Shown here: piece by piece, positions 12,714-20,589 of the stretch
Position numbering within the stretch: the first letter of the stretch is position 1
Layout of the letters: every line of letters begins with the position of its first letter
Assembly: GCA_023395515.1 (NCBI GenBank)
Contig: JAEWZB010000015.1
Span: forward strand, 1-22,498
Direction of reading: 5' to 3'
DNA: 22,498 nt
From: Bacillota bacterium
GTDB taxonomy: Bacteria; Bacillota; Syntrophomonadia; Syntrophomonadales; Syntrophomonadaceae
The notes under the pieces: generated by a model
Seen by the model: the letters and a program-made list of their open reading frames with translations, nothing else
Told to the model about the DNA's origin: nothing
Database searches by the model: none
Translations under genes and position numbers: made by a program

Positions 12714-14774
12714 AATTTTATTAAAGTCAGCAAACTGCATACATAACCTCGCGATAGCCTTAAGTAAGCCTAATCGGGCAGTTTTCAATTTTTCATCATC
12801 CACCATAACCATTACCGCGGAAAAAAATTCATCTATATTAGGTCTTAGTTGAGCAATGGTTTCCAAGCCTTCTTTATAAGCACCGGCTGCCAATAAACTC
12901 ATGACTTTATCTTTTTCACTATTAAAGGCTTTATATAGTAAAATTTCACTGGGGTCTACCAAAGAGCCGGCTTCAAAATCAATTTCTTCCCATTTTTTAG
13001 ATAAGTTATTGGCCCGGTTAAATACCACCATAAAATCAGGGAAAATAGCCGCGTTTTTGAATTCTTGCAAGAACTTGATTTTTTTAACTATTTCATTAAT
13101 ATTATTATTTGGTACAGCTAGAACTGCATCTATAACATCATAAGTCATACCATCTTCTAACATTAATCCCCTAAGCCTTTGCAATATAAAATCATATACT
13201 TCACTCACCGTATTTTCTCTATCATTACTTAAGTTTACCGAAGTCAGAGTTTGATATGCCTGACTTAAAATATCCGGCAAATCTAGTTGCAGTTGATTTT
13301 CTAACAAAATATTTACTAATCCTATGGCTTGCCTTCTCAGAGCATAGGGGTCTTGAGAGCCGGTGGGCTTTATGCCTATAGCAAAACAACCCACAATATT
13401 ATCAATCTTTTCAGCTATACTTAATACCAGACCAGTATTAGTCTGGGGAAGGATATCCCCGGCAAACCTGGGTAAATAATGCTCAAATATGGCCTCGGCT
13501 ACTTCCTGATCTTGGCCATTTTTAATTGCGTAATATCTGCCCATTATCCCTTGCAATTCGGGGAATTCATATACCATATTACTTACTAAATCAGCCTTGC
13601 ACAGCCTGGCTGCTGAACTAAGCTGTTCAGCCGTACTTAATCCATAAAGCCGGCCTATATATAAGGCTGAGTTTTCCAGGCGTTTTACTTTGTCGGCTAT
13701 GCTGCCTAATTTCTCGTGGAATAGTACATTTTCCAATTTATCTGCCATTGCTGCTAAGGAAGTCTTAGTATCTTCCTTCCAAAAGAAAAGGGCATCCTCT
13801 AATCTAGCTTTTAAAACCCTTTCATTACCGGCTTTAACTACCTCGATACTGAAGTCAGTTCCATTTCTTATCCCTATAAACCCATTCAATAATTCTCCTT
13901 GAGGATTAAAAACCGGGAAATATCTCTGATGCTCGATCATACTAGTAGTTAAAACTTCTACCGGAACCTCTAAATATGAAGGAGAAAACTCCCCATAAAA
14001 AGCAGTAGGATATTCTACTAAATAAGTAACTTCTTCCAGTAAATCATGGTTTTCCATAGGAATGCCGCCCACTTTGGCTGCCACCTCTACAACTTGTTCC
14101 CAGATTAATTCTTTGCGCTTATGCTGGTCAAGAATTACATAATTTTCTTTTAAGATGGCAAAGTAGGAACTAACATCTTTAACTTCTAATAACCCGGTGG
14201 ATAAAAATCTATGTCCATAAGTATGATTAGAGCTATGAATATTTTCTACTGCAAAGTTAAGCGGCTCTTGGTCATATAGAGCCAGAATCCATCTGATCGG
14301 CCGGGCAAACCGCAAGTGATAATGGCCCCAACGCATAGATTTAGGAAAAGCAATATGGTTAATCAACTTACTCAGGAGCTCGGGCAAAACCTTAATAGTC
14401 ATATCTCCTTTTTCGGTTTTTACCGCAAATAAGTATTCTATCCCGGCTACCTCACGGATTTCCAAATCACTGACCTCTACCCCTTGTGCCTTAGCAAAAC
14501 CTAAAGTAGCTTTACTAGGCTGACCTTGTTCATCAAAGGCGATAGCCTTTTTAGGACCCCGGTTTTCTATAATAGCATCCTCTTGTTTTTCTGCTACATC
14601 TTTAATATATACTACCAACCTTCTAGGGGTGGCATAAACTTCTATGTTACTGGAAATGATCCGGGCATCCTTCAGCATGGAACCGGCACTATTTTTAAGT
14701 TCACTAATTACTCCCGCCATATAACCGGAAGGTAATTCTTCCACTCCAATTTCTAATAGTAAATCTTTAGCCAT
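12705..14774 (-). CDS. glyS: Glycyl-tRNA synthetase beta subunit
   Basis: The 689-residue beta subunit of the bacterial alpha2beta2 GlyRS binds tRNA-Gly and edits or positions it for the alpha subunit. It begins KDLLLEIGVEELPSGYM, the hallmark GlyS N-terminus, with ENRGPKKAIAFDEQGQPSKA, AFPKSMRWGHY, RFARPIRWI and a C-terminal DALR-type anticodon-binding region (LRGLMLEDGMTYDVIDAVLA). The length matches the family. Its ATG overlaps the glyQ stop by 8 bases (ATGGCTAA), so the subunits are translationally coupled. It is expressed from the T-box leader upstream of glyQ. Confidence 0.98.
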   Translation of the reverse strand: MAKDLLLEIGVEELPSGYMAGVISELKNSAGSMLKDARIISSNIEVYATPRRLVVYIKDVAEKQEDAIIENRGPKKAIAFDEQGQPSKATLGFAKAQGVEVSDLEIREVAGIEYLFAVKTEKGDMTIKVLPELLSKLINHIAFPKSMRWGHYHLRFARPIRWILALYDQEPLNFAVENIHSSNHTYGHRFLSTGLLEVKDVSSYFAILKENYVILDQHKRKELIWEQVVEVAAKVGGIPMENHDLLEEVTYLVEYPTAFYGEFSPSYLEVPVEVLTTSMIEHQRYFPVFNPQGELLNGFIGIRNGTDFSIEVVKAGNERVLKARLEDALFFWKEDTKTSLAAMADKLENVLFHEKLGSIADKVKRLENSALYIGRLYGLSTAEQLSSAARLCKADLVSNMVYEFPELQGIMGRYYAIKNGQDQEVAEAIFEHYLPRFAGDILPQTNTGLVLSIAEKIDNIVGCFAIGIKPTGSQDPYALRRQAIGLVNILLENQLQLDLPDILSQAYQTLTSVNLSNDRENTVSEVYDFILQRLRGLMLEDGMTYDVIDAVLAVPNNNINEIVKKIKFLQEFKNAAIFPDFMVVFNRANNLSKKWEEIDFEAGSLVDPSEILLYKAFNSEKDKVMSLLAAGAYKEGLETIAQLRPNIDEFFSAVMVMVDDEKLKTARLGLLKAIARLCMQFADFNKIVS

Positions 14775-15687
14775 TTAAAGGTTCCTCCTCACCAGCTAAT
14801 AATTCCTGCCTTAAGGCTTCATCCTTTAATAAAGGATAATTAAGCCTTTTACGCTGCTCCAAATATTCATAGGCTACCATTCGGGCCAGATTCCGGACCC
14901 GGCCAATATAACCGGTTCGTTCGGTGACACTAATAGCCCCCCGGGCATCTAACAGGTTAAATAAATGGGAACATTTCAATACATAATCATAAGCCGGAAG
15001 AACTAATTGCTTTTTGGCTACTTGTATAGCTTCCTGTTCACAAAGGTTAAACATGGTAGTCAGAGTATTAATATCAGCTACTTCAAAATTATAAGTAGAA
15101 TAATCTACTTCACCTTGATGATGTACATCAGCATAACTGATTCCATCCACCCATTCTATATCATAAACACTTTCCTTGTTTTGAATATACATAGCTATGC
15201 GTTCTAAACCATAAGTAATCTCGGCGCTTACCGGGTAACAGTCAAAGCCTCCACATTGCTGGAAATAGGTAAATTGAGTAATCTCCATTCCATCCAGCCA
15301 TACTTCCCAGCCTAGACCCCAAGCTCCTAAGGTTGGTGATTCCCAATTATCTTCTACAAATCTGATATCATGTTGCTCAGGATCAATACCTAAAGCTTTT
15401 AAGCTGTCTAAATATAAATCAATAACATTATCCGGGGAAGGCTTTAAAATAACCTGATATTGATAATAATGCTGCAAACGATTGGGGTTATCTCCATACC
15501 GACCGTCAGTCGGCCTTCTGGAAGGCTCTACATAGGCTACATTCCAAGGCTCGGGTCCTAAAGTCCGCAAAGCCGTAGCCGGATTCATAGTCCCGGCACC
15601 TTTTTCCACATCATAAGGCTGCTGGATTATACACCCTTGCTTAGCCCAGTAATTTTGCAAATTCAAAATTATGTCCTGAAAATTCAC
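14767..15687 (-). CDS. glyQ: Glycyl-tRNA synthetase alpha subunit
   Basis: This is the catalytic alpha subunit forming glycyl-adenylate. I choose the GTG at 15687 (V/MNFQDIILNLQNYWAKQGC) because homologues start here and AAGGGGG precedes it. The longer upstream frame runs through the T-box and terminator and is not coding. This gives 306 residues. Motifs include QPYDVEKGAGTMNPATALR, EPSRRPTDGRYGDNPNR, FVEDNWESPTLGAWGLGWEV, DGMEITQFTYFQQ and YGLERIAMY, all typical of class II GlyQ. The C-terminus extends slightly past many homologues with an acidic LLAGEEEPLNG. Confidence 0.97.
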   Translation of the reverse strand: MNFQDIILNLQNYWAKQGCIIQQPYDVEKGAGTMNPATALRTLGPEPWNVAYVEPSRRPTDGRYGDNPNRLQHYYQYQVILKPSPDNVIDLYLDSLKALGIDPEQHDIRFVEDNWESPTLGAWGLGWEVWLDGMEITQFTYFQQCGGFDCYPVSAEITYGLERIAMYIQNKESVYDIEWVDGISYADVHHQGEVDYSTYNFEVADINTLTTMFNLCEQEAIQVAKKQLVLPAYDYVLKCSHLFNLLDARGAISVTERTGYIGRVRNLARMVAYEYLEQRKRLNYPLLKDEALRQELLAGEEEPLNG

Positions 15688-15752
15688 TATAACAAGCCCC
15701 CTTAAAAATATCTTATCCACCTGCGGGCGATCCAAGGCCGCCCCATAAAAAC

Positions 15753-15945
15753 AAAAAAACCCGCCTCTGTACAAAGACAGGGACGAGTCTACCCGCGGTT
15801 CCACCCTGATTGGCTTTAAAGTTTTAAAGCCCACCTTAAAAAATTCAGGTTTTACTAGCCTTACCCAAGGTGTTCCTCCTGATAACTCCGAAGTGCCTTC
15901 CAAAGGGTTTCCTGCCGGGTTCCAGCTCATCCGGCTCTCTGTTAA
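15753..15945 (-). ncRNA. T-box leader controlling glyQS
   Basis: On the minus strand the leader has the T-box core AGGGTGGAACCGCGG (15793-15807), which pairs with the uncharged tRNA acceptor end. The competing terminator follows: arms 15778-15787 and 15760-15769 pair at 9 of 10 positions, followed by TTTTTTT (15753-15759). The 5' part starts near AACAGAGAGCCGG (about 15931-15943), the usual start of the T-box sequence. A GGC codon in AAGGCACTTCGG (minus 15897-15895), followed by a purine, is the probable glycine specifier. This would raise glyQS expression when tRNA-Gly is uncharged. The class is certain; the exact specifier position is less so. Confidence 0.93.
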
Positions 15946-16007
15946 GAAAATACCTTTTTACTATTCTTCTTCATCGCTTTTCCATATTTAGTTACAATAG
16001 CATCCTT

Positions 16008-16037
16008 AGTTTACACAAGAGGGAATATCCTTGTCAA
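16008..16037 (-). promoter_or_regulatory. Promoter of the glyQS T-box transcript
   Basis: TTGACA (16032-16037) and TAAACT (16008-16013) on the minus strand are separated by 18 bases. The -35 hexamer overlaps the TGA stop of recO. The predicted start near 16001 gives a leader of about 310 bases including the T-box. Confidence 0.65.
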
Positions 16038-16798
16038 TTAGGAACGGATAATCTCTTTTTCAACCTTTTTATAGTATCCTTAACTTTAAATTTTCGTTCC
16101 AGATGGTATTCCAGATATCTTTCCAAAATCAATTCAATTTGTTTTAAAGTATTGGCACTAGCTTTAACCCTGGTTAAGGTAGTAATATTAGCCGCAGCTA
16201 ATAATTTTAATATAGCCAGGCTCTCTTTTGATACAGTTAAATTATGCCCGGATTGCGGGCTGCATACTGTGCAAACCGTGCCACCTTCACTAATACTTAA
16301 ATAATTAATATCTCCATCAGATTTACCACAAATTACACAACGTTCCACCACCGGCTTGTAACCTAGTTCTTTTAATAAAGCCATTTCATAATATCTGAAT
16401 ATTAAAGGGTTATAAGCAGCATCAGCCTGGTTTAAAGTATCCAGCACTTGCAAGGTAGTTTGATAAAGCCTGGGAAAAGGTACATTTTCCAGTAAAGACT
16501 TATCTAATAATTCCATTAAATAGGTAATATTAAGACTTAGGTTAATATCATCTCTTATATAACTGTAAAAGTCTAAAACTTGACCTTGGGTAATTATACC
16601 TAGTTCCCGTCCGGAGCTAAAAAATAAAAAAGAATGGGCAAAAGGCTGCACACAAGCTCTTAAGCTGCTGTTAGGTTTTTTTATACCTTTAGCAATTGCC
16701 CTTATTTTTCCCTCTTTTTCCGAAAATAATGTGACCAGCTTATCAGCATCCCTAAAGTCCATATTTTTAATGATTATACTTCTGCTTTTCGAGTACAC
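16034..16798 (-). CDS. recO: DNA repair protein RecO
   Basis: RecO loads RecA at gaps with RecR and anneals SSB-coated DNA. The protein has an N-terminal OB fold (YSKSRSIIIKNMDFRDADKL, then TLFSEKEGKIRAIAKGIKKP) followed by a helical domain with a zinc knuckle (CVICG...CTVC about two-thirds along), as in Gram-positive RecO. I prefer the GTG at 16798, since homologues begin about there and GGGGTGG lies nearby; a GTG at 16810 would add four residues. The gene overlaps the preceding frame's end and is 250-odd residues long, normal for the family. Era-recO linkage is common in Firmicutes. Confidence 0.94.
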   Translation of the reverse strand: MYSKSRSIIIKNMDFRDADKLVTLFSEKEGKIRAIAKGIKKPNSSLRACVQPFAHSFLFFSSGRELGIITQGQVLDFYSYIRDDINLSLNITYLMELLDKSLLENVPFPRLYQTTLQVLDTLNQADAAYNPLIFRYYEMALLKELGYKPVVERCVICGKSDGDINYLSISEGGTVCTVCSPQSGHNLTVSKESLAILKLLAAANITTLTRVKASANTLKQIELILERYLEYHLERKFKVKDTIKRLKKRLSVPN

Positions 16799-17720
16799 TG
16801 AGTAATCCACCCCAAAAACTATTACTTACTTTAACCGGTTCATTTACTTTTTCCACTTTAAGCTTACTTAGCTCACTTAGCTTATTAACATATTCATCAG
16901 CATCATCTACACTAATCCACCGGTAATCAAAAGCCAGATAAACCTTATTAACTTCGGCTATGCCCAGTTGCTTAAGGTTCTTAAAAAATAAATTAATATC
17001 CTGGCTGTAGGTTTTATCTATGTAAGCTAAGATAGTATTATTATATTTACTCATTTTATTATTGCTCTTCGGGATTAAAGTTTCATCAGACCTGGTGGCC
17101 GGACCAGCCTTTTTAAGGGCCTTATCAGTAATGGCAATGAGAGATTTTTCATTTTTCACTAAATACCATCTTGATACTTGGGCTGCAACTATAGGGGCAT
17201 TAATTTCCTCAATAATATCTACCACTTTTTCCGTTTTAATGCCGTCTAACATATAGCTATGCAAAACGTACCCATTCATAACCGGCATTATGATTAAATC
17301 CGGCTCCAAACCTAAGGTAGGCAAATGATGACCGCCATCAAAAATAACTACCCGGTAACCTTGTTCTCTGATTTTATGCAAATAGGGGCGTCCTGATTCA
17401 GAAGTATGCCAGCTATCCAGTTCTGAACATTCAATAATTACTTGGGCTTGACTAGCCAGGAAAAGATCTACCGTGGCAGCCCCAGGTTTAGTACCCGGCA
17501 AAACTGCTTTAATATTTAAGGAATCATTATCAATACTGATATCCCTTAAACCCGGATTATGCACTAACTTAACCGGGGCTTGGGGTGATATGAGATGAGC
17601 GTAAAAATCAATAGCCTGATTAGCTCCTAATTTTTTTATACTGTCGGAGGGATAATAGATCAGCCAATTTACATAAACGGCTATAATAATTACCCCTAAT
17701 AATAATCTTTTTAATAGCAT
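16767..17720 (-). CDS. Membrane-anchored protein of unknown function
   Basis: This 317-residue protein starts with a hydrophobic signal-anchor (LLKRLLLGVIIIAVYVNWLI, residues 2-21). It continues as a soluble domain with alternating strands and helices (QVIIECSELDSW, YRVVIFDGGHHLPTLGLEPD, PIVAAQVSRWYLV, KVYLAFDYRWISVDD). Two Lys/Ser-rich stretches split it around residue 205-225. I do not recognise a family or any catalytic motif. It lies between deoC (15-base gap) and recO (overlapping its start), so it is co-transcribed with housekeeping genes although it seems to face outward. Not a usual member of this cluster in well-studied Bacilli. Confidence 0.7.
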   Translation of the reverse strand: MLLKRLLLGVIIIAVYVNWLIYYPSDSIKKLGANQAIDFYAHLISPQAPVKLVHNPGLRDISIDNDSLNIKAVLPGTKPGAATVDLFLASQAQVIIECSELDSWHTSESGRPYLHKIREQGYRVVIFDGGHHLPTLGLEPDLIIMPVMNGYVLHSYMLDGIKTEKVVDIIEEINAPIVAAQVSRWYLVKNEKSLIAITDKALKKAGPATRSDETLIPKSNNKMSKYNNTILAYIDKTYSQDINLFFKNLKQLGIAEVNKVYLAFDYRWISVDDADEYVNKLSELSKLKVEKVNEPVKVSNSFWGGLLSVLEKQKYNH

Positions 17721-17735
17721 AAGAAGGACTATCTC

Positions 17736-18398
17736 CTAGTCCTCCCCTTCACCGATCTCCTCAATTATACTTACCGCACTGCTGGTGCCGATGCGGTCCA
17801 CTCCTAATTCCAGCAATTGCCGGGCAAAATCCCGGGTTTTTATGCCCCCGCTGGCTTTAATTTTTAGATCTTTCGATTTATGAGCATTTATCACCCTTAT
17901 ATCTTCGATACTAACCCCCCGGGCCGCAAACCCGGTGGAGGTTTTAATAAAGTCACATTTTACATGGCTTAGCAGGGCCGTTAAGTTGATTAATTCCTTA
18001 TTACTTAAAAGAGCGGTTTCCACAATTACTTTTAAAGTAAAAGCATATTCCTTTTTCAAATCTAGAACTGCTCTTACTTCCTCTGCTACTAAATTATAAT
18101 TACCATCTTTAACTGCCCCAATATTTATAACTAAGTCTAATTCAGCGGCGCCATCCCTTAAAGCCTGCCGGGCCGCAAAAACTTTAGTAGCTACAACTTC
18201 TGCTCCCAGGGGAAAACCAATGACCGTACATACTTTAACTTCACTATCATTAAGCAAACTGTAGGCTAGCTTAACCCGGTGGGGCAAGATACAAACCGCC
18301 GCCATTTTATGAAACTTAGCCTCATTACATAATTTAACTATATCCTGGTAAGAACTATCACTTTTTAAATTAGTACTATCTAAGTATGATGCTATCAT
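17736..18398 (-). CDS. deoC: Deoxyribose-phosphate aldolase
   Basis: DeoC cleaves 2-deoxyribose-5-phosphate to glyceraldehyde-3-phosphate and acetaldehyde. The 220-residue protein is the usual size. Visible motifs are CTVIGFPLG (57-65), ELDLVINIGAVKDG (86-99), the Schiff-base lysine in DFIKTSTGF (Lys152) and the second conserved lysine in KIKASGGIKT (Lys181). It lies between era and the unknown anchored protein gene in a tight minus-strand run. With cdd nearby it gives the operon a deoxynucleoside-salvage flavour. Confidence 0.97.
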   Translation of the reverse strand: MIASYLDSTNLKSDSSYQDIVKLCNEAKFHKMAAVCILPHRVKLAYSLLNDSEVKVCTVIGFPLGAEVVATKVFAARQALRDGAAELDLVINIGAVKDGNYNLVAEEVRAVLDLKKEYAFTLKVIVETALLSNKELINLTALLSHVKCDFIKTSTGFAARGVSIEDIRVINAHKSKDLKIKASGGIKTRDFARQLLELGVDRIGTSSAVSIIEEIGEGED

Positions 18399-18410
18399 CT
18401 TCTGCTGCCT

Positions 18411-19292
18411 CTACAGTCTGAAACCAAGCTGCTGCAGGTTCTTTTCACTATCACGCCAGTTTTTCTTAACTTTAACCCATAAGTCTAGATAAACCGAGGA
18501 TTCCAGCATAATTTCAATATCTTTGCGGGCCTCTTCCCCGATAGCTTTTAGCATTTGCCCTTCTTTACCTATGATAATACCTTTTTGCGAGTCCCTTTCC
18601 GTATAAATAACGGCTCGTAAATACACCTTACCTTTAGATTTATTTTTAAATTCTTCAATTTCTACGGCTATAGAATGCGGAACTTCATCTCTGGTCAAGA
18701 CTAATACCTTTTCCCGGATAAGTTCAGCCACAATAAAAGATACGGGCTGGTCGGTATAATCATCTTCCGGATAATATAAGGGCCCATCCGGTAAATAATT
18801 AAAAGTTTTTTCAATTAATAAGGGAATATTAGTTCCCAAAGCCGCCGACATAGGTATAATCTCGGCAAAATTCATGTGACTATTAAAATCGGCAATAAAA
18901 TCATTAATTACTGCTTCTTTTACCAAATCAATCTTATTAACTAATAAGAATACCGGAACCGGCGACTCCTTAAGCTGGTCTATAATAAACTTTTCCCCGC
19001 CGCCAAACGGTCTGGTAACATCAGTCATGTAATAAATCAGATCTACCTCATCCAAGCTGCGAGTCGATACCTTGACCATATATTCCCCTAATAAATGTTT
19101 AGGTTTATGGATACCGGGAGTATCAACAAAAATTATTTGTCCTTCAGGATTAGTATATATGCCCTGAATCCGGTTACGGGTAGTTTGGGGTTTATCTGAT
19201 ACTATAGCTACTTTTCTTCCTATTACCATATTCATCAAAGTGGATTTTCCCACATTAGGCCTACCCACTATACTAATAAAACCCGATTTCAC
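18411..19292 (-). CDS. era: GTPase Era
   Basis: Era binds the 3' end of 16S rRNA and assists small-subunit assembly. The 293-residue protein has G1 GRPNVGKS (10-17), a T-rich G2 region (QTTRNRIQGI), G3 DTPG (57-60), G4 NKID (119-122) and a G5-like MSAALG. A C-terminal KH domain follows with GIIIGKEGQMLKAIGEEAR. All GTPase motifs are intact. It sits 5 bases after cdd and before deoC; the ybeY-dgkA-cdd-era order is the classic Firmicute arrangement. Confidence 0.98.
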   Translation of the reverse strand: MKSGFISIVGRPNVGKSTLMNMVIGRKVAIVSDKPQTTRNRIQGIYTNPEGQIIFVDTPGIHKPKHLLGEYMVKVSTRSLDEVDLIYYMTDVTRPFGGGEKFIIDQLKESPVPVFLLVNKIDLVKEAVINDFIADFNSHMNFAEIIPMSAALGTNIPLLIEKTFNYLPDGPLYYPEDDYTDQPVSFIVAELIREKVLVLTRDEVPHSIAVEIEEFKNKSKGKVYLRAVIYTERDSQKGIIIGKEGQMLKAIGEEARKDIEIMLESSVYLDLWVKVKKNWRDSEKNLQQLGFRL

Positions 19293-19297
19293 TTATA

Positions 19298-19696
19298 TTA
19301 CCCCTCCTGTTGGTTTAGAAGAAAAATTTGAGGCAGCATTGCTTTTAACCTAAACTCTTCCACATTATCTTGCTCATCTACTACGATTACTTCCATCTCC
19401 GGGGAAAATTCGGCTAAAACCTGCAAACAAGCTCCGCATGGATAAGGATACCCTGAGCCTGAGGCAGTTATAACCATAGTATCAAAGTTTTTTTCTCCTG
19501 CAGTTACCGCCTTAAAAACGGCAATGCGTTCAGCACAGACCGTTAATCCATAGGAAGAGTTCTCTATATTAGAACCACTATAAATATTACCTGCAGTTGT
19601 TAATAGTGCCGCACCAACATTATATTTCGAATAAGGAGCATAAGCATAAGACTGAGCTTCGCGAGCTATAGCTATTAGTTCGGGAATATTTTTCAT
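19298..19696 (-). CDS. cdd: Cytidine deaminase
   Basis: This homotetrameric zinc enzyme deaminates cytidine and deoxycytidine. The 132-residue protein has the catalytic CAE motif (SYGLTVCAERIAVFKAV; Cys54, Glu56) and PCGAC (Cys87, Cys90), giving three zinc ligands and the proton shuttle. The usual Arg after PCGAC (PCGACRQ) is Leu here (PCGACLQVL), a small departure. GGGGAGG precedes the ATG. It lies between dgkA and era. Confidence 0.96.
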   Translation of the reverse strand: MKNIPELIAIAREAQSYAYAPYSKYNVGAALLTTAGNIYSGSNIENSSYGLTVCAERIAVFKAVTAGEKNFDTMVITASGSGYPYPCGACLQVLAEFSPEMEVIVVDEQDNVEEFRLKAMLPQIFLLNQQEG

Positions 19697-19757
19697 AATG
19701 TCCTCCCCATAATATGTTTGTGAAAATGATTCTTAATTAAATATTTATAATAGAAAA

Positions 19758-20114
19758 TTAATTAAATAAATAAGGTCCGAAAATAATAATCCCCATTATA
19801 ATTGCGTTAATAGCACTTAATAATACTGCTCCAGCCGCAAGATTTTTAGCATTTTTAGCTAAAGGATGATATTCATCAGTTACCAGATCAATAGTTTTTT
19901 CTATGGCGGTATTAATAGTCTCTGCAATAAATACTAAAAATATAGTGAATAACAGTAAAGCCCATTCAATTCTGTTTATCTCGTAGTAATATGCCAGACT
20001 TACGGCTAAAAGTCCAGCCAGTAAATGTACTTTTAAATTCCGCTCACTAAAAAAACCATAAAATACTCCCGAAAAGGCATAGAAAAAACTTTCCAGCAAA
20101 TTACGCGATTTCAT
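19758..20114 (-). CDS. dgkA: Undecaprenol / diacylglycerol kinase
   Basis: This 118-residue integral membrane kinase of the DgkA/UndPK family has three membrane helices (about 31-45, 50-68 and 96-115). The conserved active-site block ETINTAIEKTIDL (65-77) is followed by EYHPLAKNAKNLAAGAVLL (81-99). In Gram-positives this enzyme phosphorylates undecaprenol to recycle the cell-wall lipid carrier. It follows ybeY by 4 bases. Confidence 0.95.
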   Translation of the reverse strand: MKSRNLLESFFYAFSGVFYGFFSERNLKVHLLAGLLAVSLAYYYEINRIEWALLLFTIFLVFIAETINTAIEKTIDLVTDEYHPLAKNAKNLAAGAVLLSAINAIIMGIIIFGPYLFN

Positions 20115-20118
20115 AACT

Positions 20119-20589
20119 TTACCTTTCTAATTTGACTGCCTGCATAATTTTTTCTTCCAAATCCCTCATGGCCTTTTGTTCGTCAGTAGTTTCATGATCA
20201 TAACCTAACAAGTGTAACATACCATGAGCCACAAGATAACCCAACTCTCTTTCTAAACTATGATTATATTCCTGGCTTTGTTGCAGGGCTTGTTCTAAAG
20301 ATATAACAATATCACCTAATACATTTATTTCCCCGGTAAACTCAAAATCCGGTTCATCCTCAGCCAATTCATTCATGGCAAAAGAAAGTACATCAGTAGG
20401 CTGATTCAAACCGCGATAAATGAAATTTAGCTCCTGAATATAACTATTATCTACAATTAAAATACTAACTTCAGTGTTTTTAGGTAATTTCCCTAATTTC
20501 GCCACCGTTTTAGTGACATTAGTAATTACTTGCTGCAAATCCTTAGTATAATTAACTTTATTTTGCTGGTTTATTATCATGGTCTCCAT
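20119..20589 (-). CDS. ybeY: Endoribonuclease YbeY
   Basis: YbeY is a zinc-dependent RNase needed for 16S rRNA 3' end maturation. The triad HGMLHLLGYDH places His122, His126 and His132 as zinc ligands; SFAMNE and GEINVLGDIVIS precede it. I prefer the ATG at 20589 (METMIINQQ), which has AAAGGAGAG upstream; an earlier start at 20610 would put that site inside the gene. The resulting 156-residue length is typical. The start lies 32 bases inside the end of pgpH, so translation is probably coupled. Confidence 0.96.
   Translation of the reverse strand: METMIINQQNKVNYTKDLQQVITNVTKTVAKLGKLPKNTEVSILIVDNSYIQELNFIYRGLNQPTDVLSFAMNELAEDEPDFEFTGEINVLGDIVISLEQALQQSQEYNHSLERELGYLVAHGMLHLLGYDHETTDEQKAMRDLEEKIMQAVKLER

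Noticed and set aside
15688..15930. N-terminal extension of GlyQ to a start at 15930
   Set aside because: The extra 81 codons lie over the T-box, its terminator and the T-run; homologues begin at the GTG at 15687.
19715..19735. Fur-box-like TGAAAATGATTCT upstream of cdd
   Set aside because: Only a partial match, in an AT-rich gap inside an operon unrelated to iron.
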